From NCBI GenBank assembly GCA_030144725.1, contig JASKMD010000002.1, forward strand, positions 4,777,362-4,841,361: a stretch of 64,000 nt of DNA, given 5' to 3'. The notes beneath the pieces were generated by a model, which made no database searches, had not been told where the DNA came from, and saw nothing but the letters and a program-made list of their open reading frames with translations. The stretch comes from Haematococcus lacustris. Lineage: Eukaryota; Chlorophyta; Chlorophyceae; Chlamydomonadales; Haematococcaceae. Position 1 is the stretch's first letter. Each line of letters begins with the position of its first letter. Below, one piece after another: positions 50,201-64,000 of the stretch. The position numbers and the translations under genes were made by a program.

Positions 50201-51183
50201 TGCGGGAGAAGATCAGAATGTCATCTAGGTAGACAAGGACGCAGTCATCTAAAAGATCGTGCAGCACGTCATTCATGAGACGCTGAAACGTGGCTGGTGC
50301 ATTGCACAACCCGAAGGGTAGCACCGTGAATTCAAAATGACCGTAGCGTGTGCGGAAAGCTGTTTTGTGGATGTCCTCGGGGGCAACCCGGATTTGATGG
50401 TAACCTTGGCGCAGGTCTAGCTTGCTGAACACCTTGGCACCATGGAGCCGATCTAGTAGTGTGTCTAGGCGTGGAAGAGGGTACTTGTTCTTGATGGTCA
50501 GACGGTTGAGAGGGCGGTAATCGATGCACATGCGGAATGAGCCATCCTTTTTGCGCACAAGCAACACACCGGAAGCGTAGGGAGAGGTGCTGGGGCGAAT
50601 GAAGCCTTTGTCCAAGAGCTCCCCTATTTGCTGTTTCAACTCTGCTAGCTCATTGCTGGACACATTGTAGATGGGCCGCGCCGGGGGTGGCTTGGCTTGT
50701 TGGTCAGAAACCTCGGTCGGAAACCAGATGCAACAGTTGTAATGCGTGGGCCCGGAAAACTCGTAAATGCAAGCGCTAATGGTCTAAGGACTTCTTTCAG
50801 CCTAAGGACGGCCTCTAGAAGTCTCGTAGCGTTAACTACGGCTAGAGTCTCAGCTTAACGCCGGAGCTAGAACTGCTATGGCTGACTTACTATTGCTTGT
50901 AAAGCAACAGCGACCGAATTCACTAAGAACCGTGGAGAACCGTAGGACCGTAGGTGTTAGAGGCAGACCGACCGTAACCGTTAGGAAGGAGTCTTACAAT
51001 GTTCCGTGTACAAAGGACTATTGTGGTTCAGTCTCTTCTCTCCTCCGTAAACACTACAACAACACGCTTAAAACTACCGACATCATTCAGTGAGAAACAA
51101 CGTCATTAGGCAACGTGGCACTTCATGTAAAAGAAAAACAGCAATTGTTCATGCATCCTACCGTGCAATCGTGTACTCTTACA
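47216..51183 (-). mobile_element. Ty3/Gypsy chromovirus, full LTRs but no gag/protease (3.97 kb)
   Basis: Two 455-bp LTRs (47216-47670, 50729-51183), each TG...CA, bracket the internal region. The 5-bp duplication GGGGA is exact (47211-47215, 51184-51188), and the empty site survives at about 1170-1190. The coding strand is minus, so the right LTR is the 5' LTR. A purine run (GTGGGGGAGAG on the minus strand, 47671-47681) fits the polypurine tract next to the 3' LTR. Two bases inside the 5' LTR, TGGTTTCCGACCGAGG on the minus strand could be a tRNA primer-binding site, but it also reads as polyprotein codons. There is no room for gag and protease between the 5' LTR and RT. Confidence 0.95.
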
Positions 51184-54100
51184 GGGGAGGAGTAGGGGAT
51201 TAGGTACTGGTACCGGAGGCTTGTCTCATACAAACAGTTCGGATCACAGATGACACAGCCCCTACGCATCAGTAGGGGGCACAACTCTGCTGAGGCACAT
51301 ATCTGGCACGTTACTGACAACCATTGCCTTCATGCATCACACGCAGCTCCGAGAGGCTCGCTTGGCCCAATACAGGCTTCTTTAACAATGTCGTGTGCTA
51401 CGTGACACATCCTCGGTCTGCATCGGTCATAGCAAGCCAATGCAACGGCTAAGCCAATGCAACGGCTGTCAAAGGTGTGACAGTGCGGACAGTATAAAAG
51501 GCTCAGTACTGGTCGGCTGGACCCCAAGCTTTCGTACCGGTGTGGCGAGGATGCTACAACTTGTTTGTTTGGAGGTTACCCACAGTCAAGCATGTTGTTC
51601 CTTGTTGAATAAGTTTTGTTTGACTGCATCGGTCACAGAGCGTTGTTTGACTGCATCGGTCACAGAGCGTTAGACAGAAATCAAATCAGCATGTCAATGT
51701 ATAACTTTCGCGCTGCCATTCCAGTTTTGGGTGTAAAGTATGCTGCTGACACCTTGACCTAGTGGCAGCATGAATGTCTCGGCGCGGAGCGTACATCCAC
51801 ACAGCTCACCCGGGAGGTGCTGATCAAGACATCGGGCCTAGGAACGCACCGACAATCGGATGCCGGAGTTTGAGTGGGTCGTGGGCAATGAGGTGGTTTT
51901 GCGAACTTCATCGGGCGAGGAGGTTGCGGCAACGCTGTTCGCATTCGACCCACTGACGGGTTTTTTACTGCTTAAAGAAGTGGGGATGCACAACGGGGTC
52001 GCCAACCTGCGCTTCCTCAGGACCAGTCACGTCAGTCTGCTGGTCAGCAACAGGCCCCCAGCCGTGCCGTTCGACATGCAGCTGCCACCTGTAGACTTGG
52101 AACGCTGTAAGAAAAGGGAGGAGAAAGCTTTGCAGCAGGCCGAACGAGAAGCATCAAAGATCAAAGTTGGTGTTTCACGGCAGTCTCAAGCCATCTTTGA
52201 GGCCCTGAGCAAGACACTGCCTTGTGTTTGGCATGACAAAGATATCGTCGTGTTGGTGAGTGTTACATCAGGACACACAAAGCAACCCAACCCTATAACC
52301 ATTCAGGGCACATGGCCAAGCGCACCATGGGCACTACAGGGCGCACTCCACCACAGCCTGCACCTCATCTGCCCTGTCCTGCCTTCTGCAGGATGAGATC
52401 GTGATTCAGGAGCCATACATCCCTGCCACCTGCTCCAGCAAGGCCAACCACCAGGACACATTGCAGCGGGTGCGACTGGTGCTGGCAGCAGAGCGCAGCC
52501 GCCTGGGTCTTGCTGCGGAGTGACTTGCCCTCAGCAGCACGTGATTCACCCCAGCTCCCAAGCAGACTTGCACTGCACAGCCCAGCAGCAGTGGCGCCAC
52601 CCCTGCTGTCAGGCTGCAGCTAGCAGGACCAGCCACTGAGAGCACCAGCTTCAGCACCAGGATGGAGCTGAAGCTCTGACACTGTCACACGGGCTTGCAC
52701 ATGGGCTGGCACTGCGGCACAGCCAAAGCAGGAGCAGTTACTGATGAGGTTGCTGAGGCGCCGGGCAAGGCTGTGGGTGTTGGGCGGTGTCAGCGGCGGA
52801 TGTGGTGAGCATGGCGGCGTGCATGGGGTGCAGCCGGCAGGGTGCAGACCTAGGTGTGGAGGGTGGGGCCTCATGTGTTGGAGCATGTGTTGACATGTTG
52901 TCCCACAGCTTGGAAGTGGCTGTGTCTATGCGCTCTACTGCCGGCATATGGCAAGGATATGGGCGTGGTGAAGTAGCCGAGTTGGAGTCAGCAACTAGCC
53001 ATGATGCAAGCAGCAGCCAGGGAAGGAGGAGCAGAGTTCATGGCACTCATGCTCTGATCTGCTTGACTATCATTTGGCATTGGCTTTGCAGTGGCTTGGC
53101 AACTACGACAGGGGCCAGAGTCACTCAGCAGGCACAAAGTTCAGCTGGCAGGCACAGTTCGTTGTATTCTGCCCCTGGCTTCACCATCTGTACCCTATCG
53201 GCCAGCTGTCTAGCCTGGCAGCAGCAGGGAGTTGTCTGAGGATGTACTCGACGGACTTGATGCGCTTACCAGCTACATAGAGCTATGTATGCTAATCTAC
53301 AGGCATGCCTGGTACTGAAAAAGCCCTGAGGTTTACCATAATGGCCGAAGTGAAGCTTGAGGAACCAGTGTCAGCAGTTTTGTCTGTTTGGTGGCTTCGT
53401 AAATCTGTAATGCACATCACATCCGCCCCACTTCGGTAGCCGGCCCTCGGGTTGGACGGCGACCTGATGCACCCCGCAGCACGGCCACTCCGCCCCGATG
53501 GTTTTGCTGAACCCCTGTGATGCCGCCGAAAAGGAAACGCAAGCGCCCCGTCACCCCCGCACAGGGTGCAGCCGGTGAGCCACTAAGCTATTAAGCTCAA
53601 CGAAAGGTTAGGCCCCTCTAACGACGCGACGCAGTGTGCACCACGCGGCATTGTGACTCCATGTAATGCAGGTCCCAGTGGCAGTGGGCAGCAAGAGGAT
53701 GAGGGGCAGGGACAGGGTGAGCAGGAGGTGATTGCAGAGCGGTGCCAGGTGATCAAGGCCGCCTTTCGTGCCCTTGTGGAGGCAGCGCAGCCTGACCTCA
53801 GCCCAGCCCAAGTCGATGCAGTGGTGGCACAGGTCAACCAGCGCATGACCATGGGCAGCATGCAGTGTTGTGTGGCATCGGTCATGTCGCTGACCATGCT
53901 GCTGCAGTCATTCCTTGGCCAGCCTACTCCAGGCTTCCCAGCAGCAGGTCCAGCCCCATGCCCCCCTCCCCCACCTGACCCAGCCTGCCCTCCCTACTCT
54001 CACCCCCGCCTCCCCATACGCCGCTCACCCCGCAGTGCAGCCCCCCCAGCCCAGCTGCCCCCCCAAGTTCAGCTGGACATCGAGGACCCCAACCTGCTGC

Positions 54101-57100
54101 CACAGATCAAGGCTGCCATGGACCTGCTTACCAACGCAAGTGTGCAGGAACACATGATGCGTGGCCCCCACCACCGCGGCATCAGGTTGCTGCCCGGTGA
54201 GGTGGCCACGTTTGAGCAGCCCAGCAGTGCATGGCCAGTTGCCAAGCTCCAGCAGCTGGACCAGGTGCATCTGCAAGGAGACGGCAACTCCCTCAATGCC
54301 ATCGCCACCAAAATCATCACAAGCATCACAGAGTACTGCCCAGCCCCCACCTGGCCCGGTACAGCGACCCCAGGCCCCCCCATGGGGCAGGTGGCTGGAC
54401 CGGGACACCAACCCGTGCCTCAATTTCCAGCGCATTGGGGAGAGCAAGCAGCGCCCCCTGGAGCTGTGCCGCTGGGATGACCTGGAGGCCCTGCCCCCCA
54501 TTGGCAAGGAGTACCATCAGCGCTACAAGCTGGTCAATGACCGGCTGCCCAAGGTCAAGCAGAGGTTGCACTGGGCTGCTGAGTACCGGCGGGGCATTGA
54601 TGGCCGGGCCCGCAACAATGCGTAGGCCCTTGTAGTTTGCACAGGCTGTTAGCCTTTCAAGCATTAAGCTGTTAGTTTTGATGAGGTGCCCAGTGGTCAT
54701 GGGGGATTAGCCCCAGAACGTGCCATTGGAGTGGGGTTTGTAGTCATCAAGGGTGCGACCGAGGATGCTACAACTTGTTTGTAGTAGCTGAGTGAGATTA
54801 CCCACAGGCCGACATATTGTTCCTTGTTGAACAAGCTTTGTTGTCCTGGTACTGAATTGTGTCAGGGCAAGAATGAGGTGGCTGGGTTGAGATGGACCAT
54901 GTGGCTGAGGCGGTGGTGTAAGGGGCATATGTCTTAATTACTTGACTGCGATGAAGACACGGTTTTGATTCTCCCCGTGTGCTCACCAGGGCGGATCCCA
55001 GCTCTAGATCTACTGTGGCGAGGATGGACAAATGTGAGAACAGCCCGCTTGGCCATCCTCTACACCGGCATGGACTTAATCTGCCAGCGGTGAACCACGT
55101 GCATGACTGTGTGTCATGTTCACATTCAGATGTATGTCCTAAACTGTTGAACAACATTGGCCTATACTACTCAGCAGCCAGCCTCATGCCATCCATGTCA
55201 TAGCTTAAGCACATGAATACAGCGTACGAAAGACGCAACTCGCACATGGCTGCTCGTGCATTCCTGGGCCGCCCGGGTACTAATGCGACCATTAAGCAAT
55301 AGCGCAATTGTCCAAAGGTAGCCTGGTTGCTGCACACTGCAGAGCACTGTGGTTTTGCTACGATTTGGCTGGTGCTCCTGCTTGTAGAGATGGTGAGGCA
55401 GTTGCCCCAGGCAAATGTGGTCAAGGAGGCATATGTGAGAAGCTACGCATGCACACGAGCATGAGTCACGCATGCACACGCGTATAAGTCACGCATGCAG
55501 ACGCGTATCAGAAACAGAAGCTACAGAAATTGTATCTGTATCTATGTATTTCTGTATGCCCAGCCCTGCGTATTAACACAATGTAGTATCGTATGAAGTG
55601 TCCGAGGAAAAGCAGATGTCGCATGCCGACATGTTCGATTGTTATGGGATGAGCGATCGGACTGCCGGACTGAGCTTGCGTGAGCTAGTGAGTTTTCACT
55701 TAAGAGAGCCAGGTGGGATACACTCCTCAAGCGCACGTGCTTCGCTTCCTCGTTCTGGGCTTCGCTCTGCGCAAGCACATCAGCGCTGACACGACCGTGA
55801 GGCTTGTTGCTGCTCAGGACCAGTTTCACGCATCACAGCATGATGCTGAAGTCTGGGTTCAAGCCCCGCACCTGGTGAGGCTCTACAAGACTGTATATGG
55901 TTTGACTGAATCGCCTAAACGCACGAGCTGGCGGTCGTGTCGCACTACATTACGGCGATCTAATGCCGGAAGTCCGTATCGCTGACCGCTCGCATTGCAG
56001 GTCTACTTCCGAGCGGGTTACCAAATCAATGCGACCGGCAAATGGTGCGGTTCAGGCGGTTCGACGATCGAGCCCTTCGTACTCTTGCTAGCTCTGGCCA
56101 GATCAGATCACTGAACAGCTCGCTAGGAGCATGCCTGGCATAATACGAGGCAATCAAGAAAGCGTGATGTAGTGGTTCTGCTTGGGTTGCTGCATGTTGC
56201 AGGCTCCGTGCCATGTCGAGCCACAGCCACTGCCTGGGATGCCTGGACTGACTTCATGAAGAAGAGAGAGGCTGTGACAATGCCTGACGCCAAGGAGCAG
56301 GAGCTGACTAGGTGTGCTGCTGCCCCGCATACTTCCATCCATCACCACTACTCTGCTCCACAGTCAAGACTCACACAGGCAGCAGCATTTTCCCTTCTGC
56401 GCCTCACAGCAGTGGCATCGAATTGGCACCCCCCTTCCCTCTTTTCACAGCCCCTCTATGCCAATCCAACCCATGCCTCTCCCTGCATGCAGTGCCATCA
56501 CTGCTGCGATCAGCAAGTCTGCCATAAGCTACAAGCCGCGCTTCTCAGGGGGCAGCACCGGACATGTGGGCGAGAGCTTCAAGCTGCAGCACGTGGACAA
56601 GGTGCAGGTTAAGGAGCTGCCCAAGGACTTGCATGACAAGCTGGAGACAATTGGTGAGGCGCGCATGGTGCAGGGCTGAGCTTCACATGGTGCCCTTAGA
56701 AATACCTGATGAGGGTCAGCGACCTTGTGCAGCAGTGTGGTGGAGTAATGAAGCCTGCCATGCTTGCAATGGTGCCCTCACATCAGAGGGACAGGGTCAG
56801 GGTCAAGAGCTGGCAGCAGGGCAGCCTGGTTATGGCCAAGTGTGGCTGCTGCTGCTGCTGCTGCTGCTTGCCCTCATTACTGCTGCCATGCCTGTGCTGC
56901 CATGCTGGCTGTGGCAACCGCTGCCATGAATAGCATAGCTGCTGCTGCCACCCATGTTCCCTTGACTTCCCCTGCCACAGCTGCCAGTTTTGCCCTTCTG
57001 CCCCTACCCCCTGCGGCTGATCCTTTCAATCGGGAATGGCTGGCACCCTTCACTTCCGCGCTGGGCTTGGTATCACCCTGCTGCTGCCGCCGCTGCTCCT

Positions 57101-58549
57101 GCCGCTGCCGCTGCTGCTGCTGCCTGTCCCCCAGGGGTGGCCACTCTGAAGGGCGCCTTGAGCCTGGAGGGCGAGCTGGACTACGCCAACGTCAGCTACA
57201 CCACCACTGACATTGATGCGGCGCTGTCTGTCACAGGCACCACCGTAGCCAAGGTAGGTCAGGCTGCTGCAGCGCCCTTGCCTGCCAGGCAGCAGCTGCG
57301 CCCTTGCCTGCCGGGCAGCTACAGCTCCCTTGCCTGCCAGGCAGCAGCTGCCTAGGCTGGCAGGTGGGCTGGTCTGGCCTCTGGGGCCTCACAGGCTGGA
57401 CAGGGCAGGGCGGTGGGTCTTAGCCGTGAGCACTCGGGCACGATGAGGTAGTGAGATAGGGCAGTATGAGGAGAGGGCACTTGGGGCAGTAGGGCTGGGA
57501 CTGCCTTGTCACCGGGGCTGCTCAACGCTCACTATGATCCTGACCCCATCTTTAAGCCCAAACTGTTTAAAGACCTTGAACCCAGGCATTGAGGCAGGCT
57601 GTAACCCAGAGGTGTCTTGCCTGGTGCTGTGCAGGGTGGTGAGAAGAGCGCGGTGCTGGTGTTTGTGAGCACAGAGACGGAGCGGCAGGCCAGCTGGTCG
57701 CGTCTGGAGGGCCTGATCCTGCACTGGTAAGGCAGGCAGGGCCGCTGCAGCTCTGCCCGGGGCCTGCCCGCCATTGCAACCCTGCCCTGCCCTGCCCTGC
57801 CCTGCCCTGCCCTGCCCTGCCCTGCCCTGCCCTGCCCTGCCCTGCCCTGCCCTGCCCTGCCCTGCCCTGCCCTGCCCTGCCCTGCCCTGCCCTGCCCTGC
57901 CCTGCCCTGCCCTGCCCTGCCCTGCCCTGCCCTGCCCTGCCCCGCCCCGCCCCGCCCCGCCCCGCCCCGCCCCGCCCCGCCCCGCCCGCCCCGCCTTCCC
58001 AGGCCCCCTTGCCTGCCCTGCCCCTCCCCCCACAGGGCAGTGACAGACGCCCCCGGGGGAGCCTGGGCCATGCCGCCTGAGGGCTGGTCAGCAGCCCCCG
58101 CCAAGTCCAACAGCGCGGGCAGCGCCTGGGAATGCACGTTTGAGAAACAGGTGAGGGGGGCAGTCAGGGTGGCAGGGATGGGCGACCTGCGCCTCAGGCT
58201 GAGGCAAGGGTTGGGGGTGAGGGAAAAAAGGTTTATGCTACAACCTAAAATCTTGTAGGTAGGGTTACGATGAACCAGGAGTGGGCAGGCCTTGCACCAG
58301 CAGGGCAGCAGGCTTGGGACAGATGGGGTAGGACCAGGACAGGGGTTAGGGGTGGGGTAAGGGAGGGTTTAAGATACACAGGGCATACCCAGTGTGAAGC
58401 AGTAGGGGCGGGGTAGGGCTGATTTGAACCAGGATCAGACAGGCTGACACCACCAGGGCAGCACGAAAGCTTGCTATACATCAATCAACTGGGCCTCCTG
58501 CACCTGCAATGCATACCTTGTGTGTACTTAGCATTCATGGCAGGTCGCC

Positions 58550-58582
<33 letters not shown>

Positions 58583-61500
58583 TCCCTTATCCTGCTCTTC
58601 TTCAGCCAAGAGTACACTAGCAGTCTGGGATCAAGCTCATCATCAAGCTGCAGTGGGAGTTTAAACTGGGAATGCAATGACGAGCAACAGCTTGTTCTCA
58701 AACCCTTCTTTTCTCTCTCTCTCTTTCTAGAGACTCTGGTGTGACTTGTTTGGGTTGCTTGATCGTGCTCGCAGATGCTGGGCTCAGAGCCCCTGTATGT
58801 GCTGGTTATGCAGCTGCCCCTGAGGGCAAACCTGAAGTCAGGTGGCCCTGTATTCGTGCTGAAGGGCACAGCGGCAAAGAGTGATAGGTGAGGCGCTGGC
58901 CCTGCTCCCCAACCCTCACCGCCTTGTCCGCCGCCGCCTAGCCCTGTACACCTAGGATTGATTGCTGCTTTAATCCAGCCTTTCCATGGGGCAAGCGAAG
59001 CGAATCCAAAGGGTCAGATCATGCTCCGGGGCGTTCTGCATCAGTCTTGGCATCACACCAGGCTGGAATGAGGCCCTAGGGGGTGGAAGGGGGCGGAGCA
59101 ATCACCAGGCACATGACTGGAGGCTGGACCCTAGGTCACACAAGCCAAAGTAGGCCACACCAATGACACCCAGGTTGTAAGGCTGTACTAGGTAGGATAG
59201 GCAAATTGGGCTATAGCTATGTGTGTCGTTACACGAGTCTTGAGTCTTGAGAAGGCTTTGATTCTTGAAGGGTAAGATTCACTGCAAGAGGAGTGCCCAG
59301 CCCAAGCTGTAGGCTTAATCTAAAACAACGCACCCGCCTGCCTGTCTGTCTGCTGGGCTGCAGGTGGTTGAAAGATGCCAGCACGAACAAGGACTTCTTC
59401 TTGGACCTGCAGCGCCTGCCGGTCACCAAGCTGTGAGCAGCGGCCAGCCAGGTCTAAGAGGCTGACAGGCCAGCCAGGGCAGCGCGGAAAGAAATGCAGC
59501 AAGGGGGGCATGGGCGGCATGGGCCAGGGGATAGGCCAGGCGCAGACAGAGCACCAGGCAGCCAGGGGTGACGGCTGGGCAGGAGATGGTGGCTGCCTGA
59601 ACCGGCACCGTGAGGTGACCCTAAAGACTGAGAGCAGCAGAAGAGCACAAGACGCAAAACCGTGAAAAGAAGTGAGAGAAATGTGTAACGACTTTGGAGG
59701 TTGGCCAGGCGTCCCTGACATGGTGATGAATTGAAATTGTGGTTACTCAACATGGAAACCCAATCCGACAGCGGGGTGAGAGTGTGTGCAGATGCCGTGC
59801 CAGCGCTAGTGTCAGCAGCATTCCAGGCCCTGCTGTTGCAGCTGGCCGCTGACCCCACTGCTGTCACCTCACTACAGGGTTACTACGCGCGTGTAGTGGA
59901 CATGCGCATCATGGACGGCTTGCATCTTTGATCTGGGTTTGCTGAGATGTGTCTAGGTTAGAGTGTGGGATTATGACCCAAAGCAGGTGCCCGACCCTAA
60001 GGTCAGCACGGCTATCGCTTGAGTATATGCCTGAGGAGGTCAATCAGAATTCATCTGGCCACGCACAAGCCAACAGGTTGTGCTGAAGAAGAAGCCGGTG
60101 CTTTCCTGCAAACCGGCAGAGCAGCTAAGGCGCGCATCTGAATTGGTATGCAGGATAGAAGGCTGCAGGCGCGCTTGAATGGAAAACTGTATTATTCACA
60201 AGCCCTCAAGCGTTGGGTGTTGGCCGGACATTACATTTGTGCACAACCAGCTCACTACGCTAGGTAGATGGAGTCACAGCGATGTGGCTCACCGTGCCAA
60301 GGAGACTCGTCTCGCCGCTGTGATTTGTTCGCGGGCACATGTGGCAGTACGCGAGCAAAGACTCCAATGGCTTGCGTTGATGGTCAGATGACGCGCATTG
60401 ACTTGCGGCTACCAATGTGATAAACGCTATTGAAAACGATGCACTATTGAGAGAGATCTTGCATGCATATTACCAACCCCATGTTGGGAGCGCCTGACCT
60501 CAGCTCCGCCAGCTGTTTCGCTGCAGCACATGGCGGTGTCCACCGAGGGCACCAGGGACTCAGGTGGCCCCAACTTTGAAAACGGTGTAGTACTGAGAGA
60601 GTCTTGGCATGAAGATTACCAACCCCTCGTTGGGACATCCTGACTGGGACACCTGCCTGGGGGCTCCCTCAAAAAAGGCACGCAGCACAAGCTCAGATAT
60701 GTTACATAGTCCTTACTAGCTACAAGGTAAACTGCTTCTTTGCAGCACTTTGCGGACAAGTATTGACCATAGCGACCGCAGCCCAACCTCCGTCTGTTCG
60801 ACGGGGACGCGAACGTATGGCTACTGCTTTGCAACGGTTCAATCCACCTGGCCTAGATCCGACATGCTGCCTGTTTGCTCACAGCTCTGCAAAACCCAGC
60901 ATGCACAAAGTGGGTCACATGCACCCTGGCACGTCCTGCCTGCCCCATTGTTGTGCAAGCACGACGCAGTCTCCAGGCAGTTATCTCTGTGCAGGCAGGC
61001 ATCACTGTGCAGGCAGGTGTCATGCATGCCCTCAGCCAGAGAGCCCAGTCTTAGCCAGGCACAGACAGGGACCCTGCCCATGCCTTCACCATGATAGCGT
61101 CCCTGCAACTGAGTGAAACCTGCCCCTGTGAGGCACTCATGGCCCCTGCCCACCCAGGCCCACACACCACCACAGTGCCCCTGCATCACATGCACCCAGT
61201 CCCACACACCTGTTCCAGTCAATCAGCACGATGTACCTGTTTCTACTGACTGCCAGTTGCCTGTGCAGGAGCCCGTCCTAAGATCTCCAACATGCACGCT
61301 AGTGTTCCTCAGACTGCCAGGGCACCCTGTACCCACCCCTGCACCCACCCTGCTTGACCCACTAGGGGCCACTAGCCAGGTTGGCATAGCAGACAGTACA
61401 CATCAGGCCCTAGCTGCTGTTGCACTGTGCCACCAGCCCTGCCCTGCAGTGCCCTGCTTAGGCTGATGTGCACAGCACCTGCTGGCCCATCAGCAGCAAG

Positions 61501-64000
61501 CTGGACCCTCAGCCAAGGACAACAGCAGGAGAAGTGTAGGTCTCCATGTTGGCATGGCACACTCTCTGCATGCTGCCATGGTGGCGTCACCCCCATGCAC
61601 TGCGCCTGCCATTTTCACAGTGAGCAGTGTGAGATGGAGCAGTGTGAGATGGGGTAATGTTGGCAACACGCAGGTAGCTGCCAGGCAGCGCACTGTCATA
61701 CAACACCCTCTCAGTAACACACTGCAGTTCCTAGCAGGGCGCGTCACACACTCTAGCCTCACAGCAAGCAGCCTTGGAGCCTGTGGTTTTGCCTTCTGAC
61801 CTCTGCTGACGGCTTAAGGGGCTGATGGCTTAAGCGGTGTAAGCCACATCATCATGACCTCTGCTGGGCTGCGTAAGGCCCATTGCCAGTGCAGCTGTTC
61901 TGGCTCCATGTCTCAACATCAGCGCTGTCAGCCTCCTGCCCGTCTAGCAGCTGCTCAGGGGCAGCTGTCAGCAGCATTCCTGTGGCTGTGATGCCATGCT
62001 GCGCCTGCACTCTTCTTGCTGCGATGCCCACCAGTGGTTTGTCAGTTGCTGGGGTGCCAAACTGTCACACATCACACATCACGCATCACACTCACTCATC
62101 CAGCAGCCATCACACTGCACTGCACCGAGCTCAGACAAGTATATCTTCCCTGGCAATGCTGCAGCCTCAGGGTACCCCACCAAACCAGGTCATCCCAACC
62201 TTCCTTTGCAGCTGGGAGAAATGCCTGCACCCCAGCTGTGTCTCTTAGTAGAGCCTGCTGGGTAGGGGTTACCTACTAGGGTAAGAGCATTAGATGCAGG
62301 TAGGAGGCTGCCAGGTGTGTAGACCTGGCCATCATCACGTTTGTGGCCAAAGTTGAGACAGGAAACCTGCTGTCTGCTGGGATGGTGGCGTTGCTGCTGC
62401 TGCTACTGGTGCTGCTGCTGCTCCTGGTCTGGCATTGCTGCTTCGCCCGCTGGCAAAATGGGTGGTGACACAGCTGTCAGCAGCTCAAGGTGCTTGTGGA
62501 AGCGCCAGCTGACAGGAGAGCTGCCAGGGGCGGCGAGCATTAGCCCCGGTCCAGGGTCCAGCAGCCAGGAGTTGTGGGCTGCCACAGACGAGGTCATCAT
62601 TCCCTGGCATACCCAGCAACCCCTGGTGCCGCCAAGCAGCAGGCAGCCCAGGACTGCATGGTTGAGGGATGAGGACCTAGGCTACAGGGTACCTGCCACA
62701 AGCCCATCCATTCAGGGTCAGAAGCGGTTGGGCCTAGTGCCCACTGGAGAGATGGTGAGCCCAAGGTCCAGGTCAGGCCGCTCCTCCCCGTCCTCCTGCT
62801 CCTCTGTGTGGATTTTCATGGCACAGCATTGCACCTGGGCAAGGGCGACAGGAGCACATGAATGAGCACTGCCTTGACATGAAAGGAGGCTGGTGCACAA
62901 TCTATTTGACTGCACCCAGGCAACATGAAGGGCGATGTGGGCATCAGTGATTTTCGTTCTAGTGTGAAAATGACAGGGAAAAAGCGTGATGGTGCACATG
63001 TGTGTGATAACATGGGAGGCTGTGGCCTGACAGCAGTAGGGGATGGGCTGGGACATTAGGTAAGCCGCAGGCCATGTCTGGGTGGTTTAGTGGTGCAGCC
63101 ATACCTGCAGGCCTTGACTAGAGCCCGCCGCATCACGCTTGTACGACAGCATCAATTCCCGGAACGCCTCAAAATCTCTGCAGCCGCCCAGGTCAGTGTC
63201 CGCACTGTAATCTTCATTCCCATCGTCAAAAAGTCGTTCTCCAGGCAGTGCACCTCCATGATCATGGTGATGATGAGGGGACGAGTGGTGCATGCAAACA
63301 CTGTCTAGGCACTGCCAGGCTCCACATTCTCACCCCAATGACAGTAGCAGGTCAAACACGTCACTCATCAGCTCATCCTTCTTCTCATCCAGCATCATGA
63401 AGAATGTCTGTGAGGGCGCAACACAAGAATGTCGGCTGAGCAGCAGAGAAGGAGCACCTGTGGTGTGGGCTGCCTACACAAGCCCGCTTGCGTCTATCAT
63501 TTGGTGAAGCTATGTGCACTCAGTGCTTATCACGGGCTCGGCTTGCCTGCATGTCAAACGCTGGTATTGCTGCTTCCAATCGGGATGCAATCAACGACTC
63601 GAGCAGCTCGGTGTAACGGCTGAACACGTCTGTGTAAATTAGCTTGTTCTCGCCGTTGTCCTGCAGTGCACAGTGCCCAGGTGAAAACAATGGTGCCTGC
63701 AGCTGCACCCACATTAGCATGCAGCTGTGTACATGAAGCCACTGAGCTAACCTCAAAATGTGAACAATTGGCCCGACAGAAGGTCTCACGGGCGTCCTCA
63801 AATGCAGGGTCCATTAGGATGTCTGCAAACAAACCATACTCAATGTTGGCACAGTGTCACTAGGACAAGGTCTCACACTAACCTGCCCACCTTCTAAAGC
63901 CCCAATTATCGTGTCGAACTGCTTCGTATCCTCGTCTAAATCGCTGCCGTCATTCACAATGTCAATGCTCTCCTCATCCCCATCCTGCAAGTGCCATCCA

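Overview
This is a eukaryotic nuclear window, most likely from a chlamydomonadalean (volvocalean) green alga. Haematococcus lacustris is my best guess, from remembered features of that genome. The evidence is high GC, genes split into many short GT-AG exons, long C-rich/G-rich minisatellites inside introns, and many decayed copies of a Fanzor/TnpB-like family ending in motifs such as DRDCNA.LN. Species is inference. No prokaryotic operons, CRISPR arrays or tRNA genes were seen. A 500-base assembly gap lies at 21095-21594.

Layout. 1-11 kb is mobile-element debris: a decayed transposase with a coiled-coil ORF (1306-2705), a broken Fanzor-like copy (minus, 3305-5650), and a LINE whose C-terminal zinc knuckle is split by a TIR transposon (7461-9873, duplication AGAT). 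12.4-17.6 kb is an intact 12-exon protein kinase gene (minus, 881 aa, N-terminal MGNC acylation signal). 17.8-23.8 kb holds a Fanzor C-terminal fragment, a hAT element with 8-bp target duplication, the gap, and the N-terminal part of another hAT. 24.3-30.8 kb is a plus-strand helical-repeat (TPR-like) gene with a presequence-like N terminus. Its last exon lies in a tandem array (30235-38225): three copies of the gene's 3' end separated by two copies of a 2.7-kb inverted-repeat element. 38.9-42.8 kb is a 10-exon GlpX-type (class II) fructose/sedoheptulose bisphosphatase gene. 43.9-51.3 kb is a nested stack: Fanzor copy, AT-rich MITE, hAT element inserted at the Fanzor 3' end, and a Ty3/Gypsy chromovirus with LTRs that read as identical. 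51.9-52.5 kb is an LSM12 gene, followed by an internally deleted Fanzor-like gene (53.5-54.6 kb). 56.2-59.4 kb is a gene with a CBM45-like starch-binding module, and 62.7-64 kb is the 3' part of an ARL2BP/BART gene (minus) that runs off the window.

The cellular genes are unrelated housekeeping or regulatory genes: membrane-anchored kinase, organelle TPR protein, Calvin-cycle-type bisphosphatase, RNA-associated LSM12, starch-binding protein and ARL2 effector. They are not an operon-like system. The distinctive biology is the mobile DNA: Fanzor relatives in five states of decay, several elements dated by exact target duplications, a chromovirus copy lacking gag and protease, and a gene 3' end amplified together with an inverted-repeat element. 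Exon models were built by eye from splice consensus and reading phase. For the six cellular genes the spliced lengths keep a single open frame, which supports them strongly.
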